Under the pieces are notes generated by a model that saw only the letters and a list, made by a program, of their open reading frames with translations, made no database searches and was not told the origin of the DNA. DNA of 39,926 nt from Planctomycetia bacterium (lineage in GTDB: Bacteria; Planctomycetota; Planctomycetia; Gemmatales; Gemmataceae). The stretch spans positions 1 through 39,926 of the forward strand of contig SXID01000226.1 in assembly GCA_005772955.1 (NCBI GenBank), given 5' to 3'. Within the stretch, counting starts at the first letter, position 1. Every line of letters begins with the position of its first letter. This document shows, in pieces, positions 26,112 to 35,288 of the stretch. Position numbers and translations under genes: made by a program.

Positions 26112-29100
26112 GTGACCTCTCTCCGTATCGGCGTGGCACTCGGTTGTTTCGTCGCGGCTTACGCCGGCCACGGTGGACGCGGTGACGAACTGCCGCGCAC
26201 CGGGCCGCAGACCGAGAAACGGTTCCCGCCGCTCAAGGTGCCAGCCGGATTCAAGGCGACGCTGTTCGCCTGCGATCCACTCATCGAGTACCCGTCGGGG
26301 ATCGCGGCCGGGCCGAAGGCGAACCAGTTGTTCGTCGCGGTGGATTACGTGACCGGGTTGGGCGAAGAGATCATTCGTCGCGACGAGATCCGACTCATCG
26401 AAGACACCGACGGCGACGGCTACGCGGACAGGTCCACGGTGTACGCGAAAGGGTTCAACTCCATCCAGGGGATCGCGTACCACGGCGGAAGCGTGTACGT
26501 CATGCACGCCCCATTCCTCACGTCGCTTCGCGACAACAGAGGCACCGGTGTCGCTGATTTTCGACAGGACTTGCTCAAGGGTTTGGGGCTGACACCGGAA
26601 GAGAACAAGACACGACTGCACTGCGCGAACGGCGTCACCGTCGGCCATGACGGGTGGCTGTACCTCGCGATGGGCGACAACGGCACCGACGTGAAGCGAC
26701 CGGAAGGCGACCGACTCATCCTCAACGGCGGCGGGATTCTTCGCTGCCGACCCGACGGACGCGACCTGCACATCTTCGCCACCGGTCTGCGGAACATCTA
26801 CGACGTGGCGCTCGACGCGGAGCTGAACGTCTTCGTTCGCGACAACGAGAACGACGGCGGCACGTACAGGATTCGCGTCTGTCACAGCTTCTTCGGTGCG
26901 GATCACGGCTACCCGTACCTCTACGCCGACCGCCCCGGCGAAACGCTGCCGCCGATTGCCGACCTCGGCCTCGGCTCCTCCGCTGGCGGCGTGTGCTACC
27001 TCGAACGCGCATTCGCGAAGGAGTATCGCGGCGACCTGTTCTTCTGCGAGTGGGGTCGGTCCATCGTGCGGTACAGCCCGCTGCCCGCGGGCAGCGGCTT
27101 CGGTCCCGTGAAAGAAGTCGAGTTCGCGGTCGCCGCCGAGAACGACCCCTACGGGTTCAAGCCGACGGACATCGTCGTTCAGCGCGACGGTGCCCTGATG
27201 ATTTCCGACTGGGCGGACGGCCAGCGCCCGAAACGCGGGCGCGGGCGCATCTACCGCGTCGCTCCAACGGAGAAGCCGAAGGACGAGCCGAAACTGCCCG
27301 CCGCGAACGACCCCGTCGCACGGCTCGATTCGGACAGTTACTACGCGCGAACCGACGCGCAACTGGAGTTGGAGGGAGACGGCGAAGCCGGATTGAAGAC
27401 GATGCGGGCGGGGGTCGCCAACGGCAAACTCGGGCCGCGTGCCCGCGCGCACGCGATCTGGTTCCTCGCCCGCTGGGACAACACCAACGCCGCGGAACCG
27501 CTGTTGACGCTAGCGAAATCCGACCCCGACCCGTCAGTTCGGATTCAGGCGATTCGCGCTCTCGGTGACGTCGGTGATCCGGTTCTCGTTAAACACCGAC
27601 TCGACGCGGGACCGGGGGACACCGGACTCGCGGTGAAACTTGCCGCACTGGGGGAAGGAGCCGACGCACGCACGCAGCGCGAGGTGATTATCGCGCTCAC
27701 GCGGTTGAAGTGGACTGGCGCACCAAACTGGATTGCCAAACACGTGACGAAGCCCGACGCGGCACTCGCGCACGCGGCGATGCAGGCGTTCCGCCACGCC
27801 GGGAACTGGCCCACCGTTCTGAAGTTCCTCGACCGGCCCACCGACGATGCGTTGCGAGCGATCGCGCTCCGCGCAGTGATGGAGCAACACGACGACGCCG
27901 TGATAGATGGGTTGATCGAGCGGTTGAAGTCCGACACGGACGCGGCGCGTCGCCTGGGCTACGCGGACGCGCTGAGCCGCGTTCACCGCAAACCGGGACC
28001 GTGGGTGTACTGGGGCTACCGCCCTGGACCGCGACCAGCGAACGCCGTCGATTGGGATCGCACGACCGCCATCGCGGGCGCACTCAACGGAGCGCTCGCT
28101 GACACCGACCGCACCGTGCGGCTCGCGATACTGAAACGGATGCAGCGTGAGAAGGTGCCGTTCCACGCGGCGACGCTCAAGAATTGGTTAGGCGAGGAAC
28201 GCGGCGAAGAAGTCGTCGCAGTGCTACTGGAGTCACTCCGCGACTTGCCCGCATCTGAGAGCGCGAGCGCGCTTCAAACGGTGGTCGGCGCAAAGGCGCA
28301 CAGCAACGCGAACCGGCTTCGCGCGCTCGCGATCTTGTCCGCCGGCTTCGACGCGAACAGTGCCGGTCTGTTGCTTCCTCTGGCGCGCGGTCTGGAAGAC
28401 GGACCAGTGCTGGCCGAAGTGTTTCGGCATGTCGGGCGATACCCCAAGCTCGATGGAGTCGCCGCGTTGCTCGCTCCACACACCGCATCGAAGTCGGCCG
28501 AGATTCGCGCCGCGGCAATCGAGGCGCTCGGGGAAATCGGCGCGGCCGAAGGGAAGGAACCGGCGCTCAAACTTCTCGGGGACAACGAACCGCTCGTCCG
28601 CCGCGCCGCGGCCAGCGCCGCGGGCAAGTTGCTGGTCAAGACCGCGGTCGAGCCGCTTCTGAAGTTGGCCGCTGAACCCGACAGGGGCGTGCGCGCTGCC
28701 AGCCTCGACGCCCTGCGACGATCTCGCGAACCGCGCGCTTTGACGTTGGCCGTTGCTGCCATTAGTGATCGTGTTACGCAACTCGCCGCGCTGGATTACC
28801 TCGGAGAACTCGGCGGCCCGGAACAAGCTACCGCTGTAGGCGCGCTCGCCCGACGCGCGCCTCCGGCCGATGCCCTCGCGGCGGCGGTGCGTGTGCTTCA
28901 CACTTGGGCCGATAGCAGGAACCTTCCCGCCGAAAAGCGGCGTGAAGTGCGCCAAATCATCGCCGAAGTTCACGGCTCAAGTAGCACACTGATTCACTGG
29001 CAAGTTAGCGGGGCGGTCCTGGCCAAGAACGCCGTGTCTCTGGGGCAACTCGTCGCGATCCCGGAGGCAGTGATCGACCCGAAGTCATCACCCATCACCG

Positions 29101-29906
29101 GCTGGCGATCCGTACTTGCCCCCGCTCCCGATTGGCGCGTGAAGCTCGCCCTGACCGAAGGAGAACCTGCCGATGGAGTCTGGGTCGGCTTCGCGGATGT
29201 CGCGATGCCCGAAGCAACCGCTGTCGAGTTCCTACTGGACGGTGCCGCTGTGCTGGATGTATGGCTCAACGGCAAGTCGATTCATCGCCGCGCCGACAAA
29301 CCCACTGCCTCGACCCGGTTTGCAGGCGAGTTGGCGAAGGGGCCGAACCGGTTGCTTGTTCAGGTGGCCGCGAAGCCGCAAGCGGTGGCCGACTTTCATC
29401 TGAGCTTCCGCCGAAAGAGCGGAACCGACGTGCACGAGAAACTCACGCAGGCGGCGCTCGCGCGAGCGGGCGACGCCGAACGCGGGCGCAAGGTCTTCTT
29501 CGACACCGAAAAGTCACTCTGCGTCAAGTGCCATCGCGTCGGCGACAAGGGCGAAGCGATCGGCCCGGAGTTGACCGGCATCGGCGCCCGCTTCGGACGC
29601 GTCTACCTCGTTGAGTCGATTCTGGAACCGAACCGGGCCGTGGTGCCAGGCTTCGCCACGCTCCGAGTAGAAACGAATGACGACCGCGTGCTGACAGGCG
29701 TCAAGGTGATGGAAACCGACACCACGCTGACGCTCGCCGATGCCGAAGGGAAGAAGCACGAAGTGAAAAAGGCCAACATCGCCGCCCAGCGAACGATACC
29801 GCTGAGTACGATGCCGGAAGCTGTGGAAAAGCGGTTGACTGAGCAGGAGTTCGTGGACCTGATCGCGTACCTTGTGAGCCTCAAGGACCGCGGCGGCAAA
29901 CCGTGA
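26112..29906 (+). CDS. Large PVC-type heme-binding propeller/HEAT/cytochrome c protein
   Basis: 1264 residues. A signal peptide (MTSLRIGVALGCFVAAYAG) is followed by a propeller (about 35-400; VPAGFKATLFACDPLIEYPS, GVTVGHDGWLYLAMGDNG, DIVVQRDGALMISDWADG), a very long HEAT-repeat region (about 430-950), a beta-sandwich of PA14 or carbohydrate-binding type (about 990-1110; AAVLDVWLNGKSIHRRADKP) and a terminal cytochrome c domain with CVKCH at 1137-1141 and a late STMPEA Met. It shares plan but little close identity with the protein at 14146-17106, and has the extra sandwich domain. GTG 26112 is preferred over GTG 26088: GGAG lies ten bases before it and the hydrophobic leader follows. Substrate unknown. 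Confidence 0.88.
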   Translation: MTSLRIGVALGCFVAAYAGHGGRGDELPRTGPQTEKRFPPLKVPAGFKATLFACDPLIEYPSGIAAGPKANQLFVAVDYVTGLGEEIIRRDEIRLIEDTDGDGYADRSTVYAKGFNSIQGIAYHGGSVYVMHAPFLTSLRDNRGTGVADFRQDLLKGLGLTPEENKTRLHCANGVTVGHDGWLYLAMGDNGTDVKRPEGDRLILNGGGILRCRPDGRDLHIFATGLRNIYDVALDAELNVFVRDNENDGGTYRIRVCHSFFGADHGYPYLYADRPGETLPPIADLGLGSSAGGVCYLERAFAKEYRGDLFFCEWGRSIVRYSPLPAGSGFGPVKEVEFAVAAENDPYGFKPTDIVVQRDGALMISDWADGQRPKRGRGRIYRVAPTEKPKDEPKLPAANDPVARLDSDSYYARTDAQLELEGDGEAGLKTMRAGVANGKLGPRARAHAIWFLARWDNTNAAEPLLTLAKSDPDPSVRIQAIRALGDVGDPVLVKHRLDAGPGDTGLAVKLAALGEGADARTQREVIIALTRLKWTGAPNWIAKHVTKPDAALAHAAMQAFRHAGNWPTVLKFLDRPTDDALRAIALRAVMEQHDDAVIDGLIERLKSDTDAARRLGYADALSRVHRKPGPWVYWGYRPGPRPANAVDWDRTTAIAGALNGALADTDRTVRLAILKRMQREKVPFHAATLKNWLGEERGEEVVAVLLESLRDLPASESASALQTVVGAKAHSNANRLRALAILSAGFDANSAGLLLPLARGLEDGPVLAEVFRHVGRYPKLDGVAALLAPHTASKSAEIRAAAIEALGEIGAAEGKEPALKLLGDNEPLVRRAAASAAGKLLVKTAVEPLLKLAAEPDRGVRAASLDALRRSREPRALTLAVAAISDRVTQLAALDYLGELGGPEQATAVGALARRAPPADALAAAVRVLHTWADSRNLPAEKRREVRQIIAEVHGSSSTLIHWQVSGAVLAKNAVSLGQLVAIPEAVIDPKSSPITGWRSVLAPAPDWRVKLALTEGEPADGVWVGFADVAMPEATAVEFLLDGAAVLDVWLNGKSIHRRADKPTASTRFAGELAKGPNRLLVQVAAKPQAVADFHLSFRRKSGTDVHEKLTQAALARAGDAERGRKVFFDTEKSLCVKCHRVGDKGEAIGPELTGIGARFGRVYLVESILEPNRAVVPGFATLRVETNDDRVLTGVKVMETDTTLTLADAEGKKHEVKKANIAAQRTIPLSTMPEAVEKRLTEQEFVDLIAYLVSLKDRGGKP

Positions 29907-29923
29907 CCCGTCGCGCCTCGCGC

Positions 29924-31147
29924 TTACTTGCCAACGGCGATCAGGCTCTTGTCGGTACGGAACACGATCTTGCCGCCGGCGATGGCCGGGGTCGCCTGGG
30001 ACGGACCCCCGAGCGGGACTCGTGCGAGTTGCTCGAACGAGTCCTTCGCGGCCAGCACGAAAACGTCGCCCTTGTCCGAGACGCAGTAGATATTGTTCCC
30101 CGCACACACTGGGGACGCCGAGAACGTGCCTGCCAGACGTTCCTGCCAGAGTTCCTTGCCGGTCGCGAGTTCCAGGCACGTCGCGAATCCCTGCTCGCTG
30201 CACAGGTAAACGCGCTCGCCCTTCACCAGCGGCGTCGGCATGTAGGCCACCTCGCGAGTCCGTCGCCAGACCTCCTTGGCACTGTCTGGCCCGACCCGTA
30301 GCGCCACGAACTCCTTCTTCCCGGTAACGAACCCGCTCGTCACCAATACCAGATCTCCGGCCGCGATCGGGGATGCGATGGCACGCTCTTGGGTGGCGAC
30401 GTCGAACACCGCGGCCGACCAGTTCTGCTTCCCGGTTTTTGGGTCGAGTGACGTGACGCCGAGTGTCCAGTTCGTCAGTACAACCTCGGCGGGGCGGCCC
30501 TTCGCCTCGAATACACACGGGGTCGAGTACGTCGCGTTCTTTCCCTTGCGTGGAACGTTCCAGAGTTCTTTACCGGTCTTCGCGTCGAGTCCGATCACCG
30601 ATCCGCCGTTGTCCTGGTCGTTGGCGACAATCAACACACCGCCGACGAGAATCGGCGAGACGCCTCCTCCGTGGTTCCCCTTGTACGCTCCGAGATCCAC
30701 TTCCCAGGCCAGTTCCCCAATGTGAGTGTACGCGACAACGACCACCTTCTCCGGTGTAGTCCACAGGCAGTACACCCGCTCCGCGTCGGCGGTCGGAGTC
30801 GAGGTCGCGAAGCTGTTGCGGGCGTGGGACGGGTACTTCTTCGCGTCTACTTTCTTCGTCCACGCGGTCTTGCCGTCCGCGAGCGTCATGCACACCACGA
30901 ACCGCGTACCCGTCTTCGCGTCCGCTGCCGTCACGAAGACTCTCCCGCCCGCGATGACGGGACTGGAGTGCCCTGACCCCGGCAGGTCGGTCTTCCAGGC
31001 GATATCTTTGTCGGTCCACGTAGCGGGCAGTTTAGCCTCGGAGACACCGGTTCCGTTAGGGCCACGGAACCGGGGCCAGTCGTCGGCCGATGCTGAAAGT
31101 GAGGCCAGCAGGAGCGTGACAATGGTAACCATTGCCGAACGGGTCAT
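29924..31147 (-). CDS. Secreted PQQ-binding-like beta-propeller protein
   Basis: 407 residues with a signal peptide (MTRSAMVTIVTLLLASLSASA, then DDWPRFRGPNG). The DWPRFRGPNG opening and repeated blades (AWKTDLPGSGHSSPVIAGGR, GLDAKTGKELWNVPRKGK, SLDPKTGKQNWSAAVFDV, LELATGKELWQE) identify the planctomycete outer-membrane-BamB/PQQ-propeller type. Conserved Trp-docking motifs (TGKELW) are present. No separate catalytic or heme domain is seen, so either PQQ is bound without a known dehydrogenase site or the domain is a scaffold. ATG 31147 has GGAG seven bases upstream. It is third in the minus-strand order DUF1549/1553, DUF1501, propeller; it may also have its own -10 (31189-31194). It converges with the large PVC cytochrome gene, with 17 bp between them. 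Confidence 0.87.
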   Translation of the reverse strand: MTRSAMVTIVTLLLASLSASADDWPRFRGPNGTGVSEAKLPATWTDKDIAWKTDLPGSGHSSPVIAGGRVFVTAADAKTGTRFVVCMTLADGKTAWTKKVDAKKYPSHARNSFATSTPTADAERVYCLWTTPEKVVVVAYTHIGELAWEVDLGAYKGNHGGGVSPILVGGVLIVANDQDNGGSVIGLDAKTGKELWNVPRKGKNATYSTPCVFEAKGRPAEVVLTNWTLGVTSLDPKTGKQNWSAAVFDVATQERAIASPIAAGDLVLVTSGFVTGKKEFVALRVGPDSAKEVWRRTREVAYMPTPLVKGERVYLCSEQGFATCLELATGKELWQERLAGTFSASPVCAGNNIYCVSDKGDVFVLAAKDSFEQLARVPLGGPSQATPAIAGGKIVFRTDKSLIAVGK

Positions 31148-31188
31148 GTCCATTCTCCGGTGTGGTCCGCCACCATCCCACCAAAACG

Positions 31189-31194
31189 AGGGTA
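31189..31194 (-). promoter_or_regulatory. -10-like TACCCT upstream of the PQQ-like propeller
   Basis: Minus-strand TACCCT after GAGTC, 41 nt before ATG 31147, in the 77-bp gap behind DUF1501. It could give the propeller gene its own promoter inside the set. Confidence 0.25.
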
Positions 31195-31224
31195 GACTCT
31201 CCCCAACATCGACGACGCCTCCGC

Positions 31225-32625
31225 TCATGCGAACAGGTCTTTGACCACCTGTCCGTGAACGTCGGTGAGGCGGAAGTCTCGGCCCGCGTGCCGGTGCGTG
31301 AGTCTCAGGTGATCGAGACCGAGCAGGTGAAGGATCGTGGCATGCAGGTCGTGGACGTGAACCTTGTCCTCCGCCGCGAAGTAGCCGTAGTCGTCGGTCG
31401 CACCGTGAGAGTACCCGGCCTTCACCCCACCGCCGGCCAGGAACATCGTGAACGCGTGCGGGTTATGGTCGCGCCCGTCCTTTCCCTGCGCCACCGGCGT
31501 GCGACCGAACTCGCCGCCCCAGATTACAAGCGTGTCCTTCAACAGTCCGCGGTGCTTGAGATCGCTGAGTAGCCCCGCGATCGGCTTGTCCACTTCGCGA
31601 GCGTTGTTCGTGTGGTCCTTCTTGAGGTTGTCGTGCTGGTCCCACTTGTAACTGTGAGTGCACTGCACGAACCGCACGCCCGCCTCCGCGAACCGGCGGG
31701 CCATGAGGCACTGCCGGCCGAAGTTCTCCGTCGCCTTCTCGTCGATCCCGTAGAGCTTGTGCGTCTCCGCGGTCTCCTTCGAAAGGTCTTGCACGGCCGG
31801 CACCGCGTTCTGCATGCGGAACGCCATCTCGAACGATTGGATGCGCCCCTCGGTAGCCGCGTCGGACGCGGTGGTGCGCTCGCGGTCGAGGTCGGCGAGC
31901 AGGTCAAGTTCCAACCGCTGTTGCGCCGCGGTCGTAGTTCCCTTCACGAAGGGAACCGTCGCCAGACTCGACGCAGTGCCGGCATTTCCGAGCGGCGTCG
32001 CCTGGTACATTGCCGGTAGGAACGCGGACGAGTAGTTGTTCACGCCGCCGTGTGTGAGCGTCGGACAGATCGTGACGTAACCCGGCAAGTCACGGTTCTC
32101 TGTACCAAGACCGTAGGTGACCCACGAACCCATGCTCGGCCGCACGAACGTGTCCGAACCGGTGTGCAGTTCGAGCAGCGCGCCGCCGTGCCGCGAGTTC
32201 GACCCGTGCATCGACTTGATGAAACACAGGTCGTCCACGCCCTTCGCGATGTGCGGGAACAACTCCGACACCCAGGCGCCGCTCTGACCGTGCTGCTTGA
32301 ACGCGAACGGCGATCTCAGCAGGTTCCCGGTGGCGCTCGACACGACCCGGGGCTTGGCGAACGGGAGCGGTTTGCCGTCGTCGGCGATCAGTTTCGGCTT
32401 GTAGTCGAAGGTGTCCACCTGCGACGGCCCGCCGTGCATGAACAGGAAGATCACACGCTTCGCCCGCGCCGGAAAGTGCGGTGCGCGCGGCGAGAGTGGG
32501 TCGCGTGCCCCGACCAGGCGCGGCGCGGGCGCGGGTTCCGCCGCCGCGAGCAGGTCGGCCAGCGCCAGCCCGCCGAAGCCCAGCGCGCTGGTACGGAGCA
32601 TTTCTCGGCGATTGTGTAGCAACAT
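31225..32625 (-). CDS. DUF1501 protein, TAT-exported
   Basis: 466 residues. The leader NRREMLRTSALGFGGLALADL is twin-arginine-like. DUF1501 signatures include RVIFLFMHGGPSQVDTFDYK, CFIKSMHGSNSRHGGALLEL, VQCTHSYKWDQHDN, DTLVIWGGEFGRTPVAQGKD and NPHAFTMFLAGGGVKAG. The family has the alkaline phosphatase/sulfatase-like fold, with conserved His and Asp that could bind metal; no activity is established to my knowledge. ATG 32625 lies five bases after the stop of the DUF1549/1553 gene, and GGAG overlaps that stop, so translation is probably coupled. The frame is open upstream inside the neighbour and the longer start is rejected. Confidence 0.94.
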   Translation of the reverse strand: MLLHNRREMLRTSALGFGGLALADLLAAAEPAPAPRLVGARDPLSPRAPHFPARAKRVIFLFMHGGPSQVDTFDYKPKLIADDGKPLPFAKPRVVSSATGNLLRSPFAFKQHGQSGAWVSELFPHIAKGVDDLCFIKSMHGSNSRHGGALLELHTGSDTFVRPSMGSWVTYGLGTENRDLPGYVTICPTLTHGGVNNYSSAFLPAMYQATPLGNAGTASSLATVPFVKGTTTAAQQRLELDLLADLDRERTTASDAATEGRIQSFEMAFRMQNAVPAVQDLSKETAETHKLYGIDEKATENFGRQCLMARRFAEAGVRFVQCTHSYKWDQHDNLKKDHTNNAREVDKPIAGLLSDLKHRGLLKDTLVIWGGEFGRTPVAQGKDGRDHNPHAFTMFLAGGGVKAGYSHGATDDYGYFAAEDKVHVHDLHATILHLLGLDHLRLTHRHAGRDFRLTDVHGQVVKDLFA

Positions 32626-32630
32626 CACAC

Positions 32631-35024
32631 TCACTCCACGAAAACAAACTCGTTCGATGCGAGCAGAACCCGGCACAGCCCGCGCCACACCCGCAGTCGG
32701 TTCCCCTCGGCCGTCAGTTTCGGATCGGCGGCCTCTTCTGAATTCCGCAGGTACGCGAGTACCCTGGCCTCTTCCCGTGCCGTCGGGGAACGACCGAACG
32801 CCCGGCGGTAGGCACCACGCACGCGATCCGTGTCGTCGCCCTTCACCAACAGAATCGACTTCGCGAACGCCTCTGCGGTCTGGTCCGCCAGCGAGCTGTT
32901 GAGCATGAAGAGCGATTGCGTGGGGATCGTGGTCGCAGTCCGCTGACCGTTCGTGACGGACGGGTCGGGGAAGTCGAGTGTCTGGAACACGTCGTAGACG
33001 GCACTGCGAATCACCGGCAGGTACACCGAGCGGCGGTTGTGGGCGTAGCTGTCGTAGTTGCGGCTACCCGTACCGGTGACGTACTGCCGCGGGTTCGCCT
33101 TGAGCAGCGACCCACCCGCCGTGGGGTCGAGCAGCCCGGACACGGCGAGCATCCCGTCGCGGATCTCTTCTGCGTCGAGCCGGCGCCGACTGAAATGCGA
33201 AAGCAACCGGTTGTCCGGGTCTTTCAGGAGCGCCGCGGGTTCCGTCGTCGAACTCATCTGGTAGGCCGCCGACGTGACGATCAGTCGGTGCATGTGCTTG
33301 ACGGACCACTTCACGCTCACGAATTCCGACGCAAGCCAATCGAGTAGTTCGGGGTGCGTGGGCCGCTCACCGAGCCGGCCGAAGTTATCCACGGAGCGCA
33401 CCAGTCCCGCGCCGAAGTGCCCGGCCCAGATGCGGTTCACCATGACTCGGGCCGTGAGCGGATGTTCCGGGCGCGTGAGCCACTCCGCGAACTCGCGGCG
33501 TCCGCTGCGGTCCGAACCGAGTGACAGTTGGGTGCCGCTGGCAAAGATGCGCGGAAACGCTCGCGGTGCTTCCACGCCGAGTGTGAGATGGTTTCCGCGA
33601 AGATGCACGCGCAGGTTCTCCCCTTTCGCGTCTTCGACCGCCATCGACTCAGCCGCTGGCGGCCTCGCCTTCTCGATCGCCGCGAGTTTTTCGCGAAGGT
33701 TCGCGACAAGCGGGGCCACCGCGAACCCCGCGACGGCCGCAGCGGCGGGGCTTCGTGCAGTCGCGAGTGTGGCCTTCGCCACGGTCACTTTCTTCTCGTA
33801 CTCGGCCAGGCCCGCGGCTGACTGCGGGGTGCCGATCGGACGCTCGTTCCACGAAGCCACGACCGTGTGGTTCCGCATCGTCTTGGTCGAGTAGAAGATG
33901 CCTGCGAGCGCGTAATAGTCCTTCGCGGTGATCGGGTCGAACTTGTGGTCGTGGCACCGGGCGCAGCCGAGCGTGAGGCCCATGAACGCCTGACCGAGCG
34001 TATCGAGTTGCTCATCGAGGATGTCCATCCGCATCTTCACCGGGTCGTCCTCGGCGAGCATCTTCGGCCCGATCACGAGAAACCCGGTCGCGGTCAACCG
34101 GTCGGCACGCTCCGCGCCAGTGCTGTCGGGAAGCAGGTCGCCGGCGATCTGTTCACGAACGAACTGGTCGTACGGCTTGTCCACGTTGAAGCTCTTGATG
34201 ACGTAGTCGCGGTATCGCCAGGCATTCACGTACGCGAGGTTCTCGTCCATGCCGTTGCTGTCGGCGTAGCGGGCCACGTCGAGCCACCGGCGACCCCACT
34301 TCTCACCGTAGGCGGGGGAAGCAAGCAGGCGCTCGACAACCTTCTCGTAAGCCTTCGGCGTCTCGTCCGCGAGGAACGACTCCACTTCGGCCGACGTCGG
34401 TGGTAGGCCAGTGAGGTCGAAGGTGAGCCGACGGAGGAGCGTGCGTCTGTCCGCTGGCGCTGCGAGTGACAACCCGGTGCCACTCAACTTCGCCAGCAGG
34501 AACGCATCGATCGGATTCGCGACTCGCGATCCGGGGTCGGCAACCTTCGGCACGGGCGGGCGCTTCCCCGGTTGGAACGCCCAGAACGCTTTCTCCTCGG
34601 GCGTGAACACACGCTCGCCGCTTTTCGGGGGCGAAGTCGTTGCCCCCGAGTCCGGCCAGGGGGCGCCCGACTGCACCCACTCCTTGATCGCCGCAATCTC
34701 CGCAGCCGGGAGTTTGTTCTTCGGCGGCATCTTCAGTTCGCCGTCATGTGCGAGCGCGTGGAGCAATAGACTCTCAGCTGGCTTACGGGGTACAAGAGCC
34801 GCACCGCGTTCACCTCCAGCGAGCAGCGCCGCGCGCGAATCGACACGCAGCCCGCCCTTCTGCTTATCGGGGCCGTGACACGAGACGCACTTCTCGACCA
34901 ACACCGGCCGCACCTTCTTCTCGAAGTGCGCGGTCGCATCTGGGGGCGCTGCGGACGCGACGGGTGTGTTGGCACAGGTGACCCAGAAAAGCATCAGAAC
35001 CGCAGAGAGGAAACCGATGCGCAT
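32631..35024 (-). CDS. PSD1-type planctomycete cytochrome protein (DUF1549/DUF1553)
   Basis: 797 residues with a signal peptide (MRIGFLSAVLMLFWVTCANTPVASA). A cytochrome-like PSCyt1 segment with CVSCH at 46-50 (GPDKQKGGLRVDSRAALLAGG) is followed by DUF1549 (about 170-380; RLTFDLTGLPPT, RRWLDVARYADSNG, a second heme-type motif CARCH at 354-358) and DUF1553 (about 510-770; TARVMVNRIWAGHFGAGLV, SRRRLDAEEIRDGML). The two CxxCH sites predict c-type heme. Function is not established; association with DUF1501 is standard. The signal peptide supports ATG 35024. It is the first gene of the minus-strand set. Confidence 0.94.
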   Translation of the reverse strand: MRIGFLSAVLMLFWVTCANTPVASAAPPDATAHFEKKVRPVLVEKCVSCHGPDKQKGGLRVDSRAALLAGGERGAALVPRKPAESLLLHALAHDGELKMPPKNKLPAAEIAAIKEWVQSGAPWPDSGATTSPPKSGERVFTPEEKAFWAFQPGKRPPVPKVADPGSRVANPIDAFLLAKLSGTGLSLAAPADRRTLLRRLTFDLTGLPPTSAEVESFLADETPKAYEKVVERLLASPAYGEKWGRRWLDVARYADSNGMDENLAYVNAWRYRDYVIKSFNVDKPYDQFVREQIAGDLLPDSTGAERADRLTATGFLVIGPKMLAEDDPVKMRMDILDEQLDTLGQAFMGLTLGCARCHDHKFDPITAKDYYALAGIFYSTKTMRNHTVVASWNERPIGTPQSAAGLAEYEKKVTVAKATLATARSPAAAAVAGFAVAPLVANLREKLAAIEKARPPAAESMAVEDAKGENLRVHLRGNHLTLGVEAPRAFPRIFASGTQLSLGSDRSGRREFAEWLTRPEHPLTARVMVNRIWAGHFGAGLVRSVDNFGRLGERPTHPELLDWLASEFVSVKWSVKHMHRLIVTSAAYQMSSTTEPAALLKDPDNRLLSHFSRRRLDAEEIRDGMLAVSGLLDPTAGGSLLKANPRQYVTGTGSRNYDSYAHNRRSVYLPVIRSAVYDVFQTLDFPDPSVTNGQRTATTIPTQSLFMLNSSLADQTAEAFAKSILLVKGDDTDRVRGAYRRAFGRSPTAREEARVLAYLRNSEEAADPKLTAEGNRLRVWRGLCRVLLASNEFVFVE

Positions 35025-35073
35025 GGGGATGAGCCGTGGTCAGGCGGGACGGTTGGAAAGTCGGAAGAAATCA

Positions 35074-35079
35074 AGCGTA
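35074..35079 (-). promoter_or_regulatory. -10-like TACGCT upstream of the DUF1549/1553 gene
   Basis: Minus-strand TACGCT after GCGG, 49 nt before ATG 35024. The same hexamer occurs before the DUF1559 gene. Confidence 0.3.
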
Positions 35080-35121
35080 CCGCGCACGGCGCGCCGAGTC
35101 CAGATCGTGGTTCACCGTGCA

Positions 35122-35240
35122 GGGGTAGCAAAGGTTCCTGGGGTTCCTTCTCCATGCAACACCGATGCTGAAGAGAGTTTCTCCAAGTTCACCAGTTCAC
35201 CAGGGCCAAGAGGAATATCACCGGGAATCGTTGCTACCCC
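35122..35240. repeat. Inverted repeat in the porin leader region
   Basis: GGGGTAGCAA (35122-35131) and TTGCTACCCC (35231-35240) are exact reverse complements 99 bp apart. The enclosed stretch is less GC-rich than the genes around it and holds a direct GTTCACCA repeat. It lies just upstream of the porin gene. It could be a small mobile element or a structured leader RNA; I cannot match it to a known riboswitch. Confidence 0.45.
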
Positions 35241-35288
35241 CGCGCAGTAACGTTGACCTTTTGCGAAGTACCTGTTAATCAGCGGCAA

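Noticed and set aside
25980-27452. Minus-strand open frame of 490 codons opposite the second PVC cytochrome gene
   Set aside because: Same shadow composition and no family signature; the plus strand encodes a clear propeller and HEAT protein.
27400-28900. Tandem DNA repeats or a CRISPR-like array in the HEAT region
   Set aside because: The periodicity is at the protein level only; there are no identical DNA repeats with spacers.
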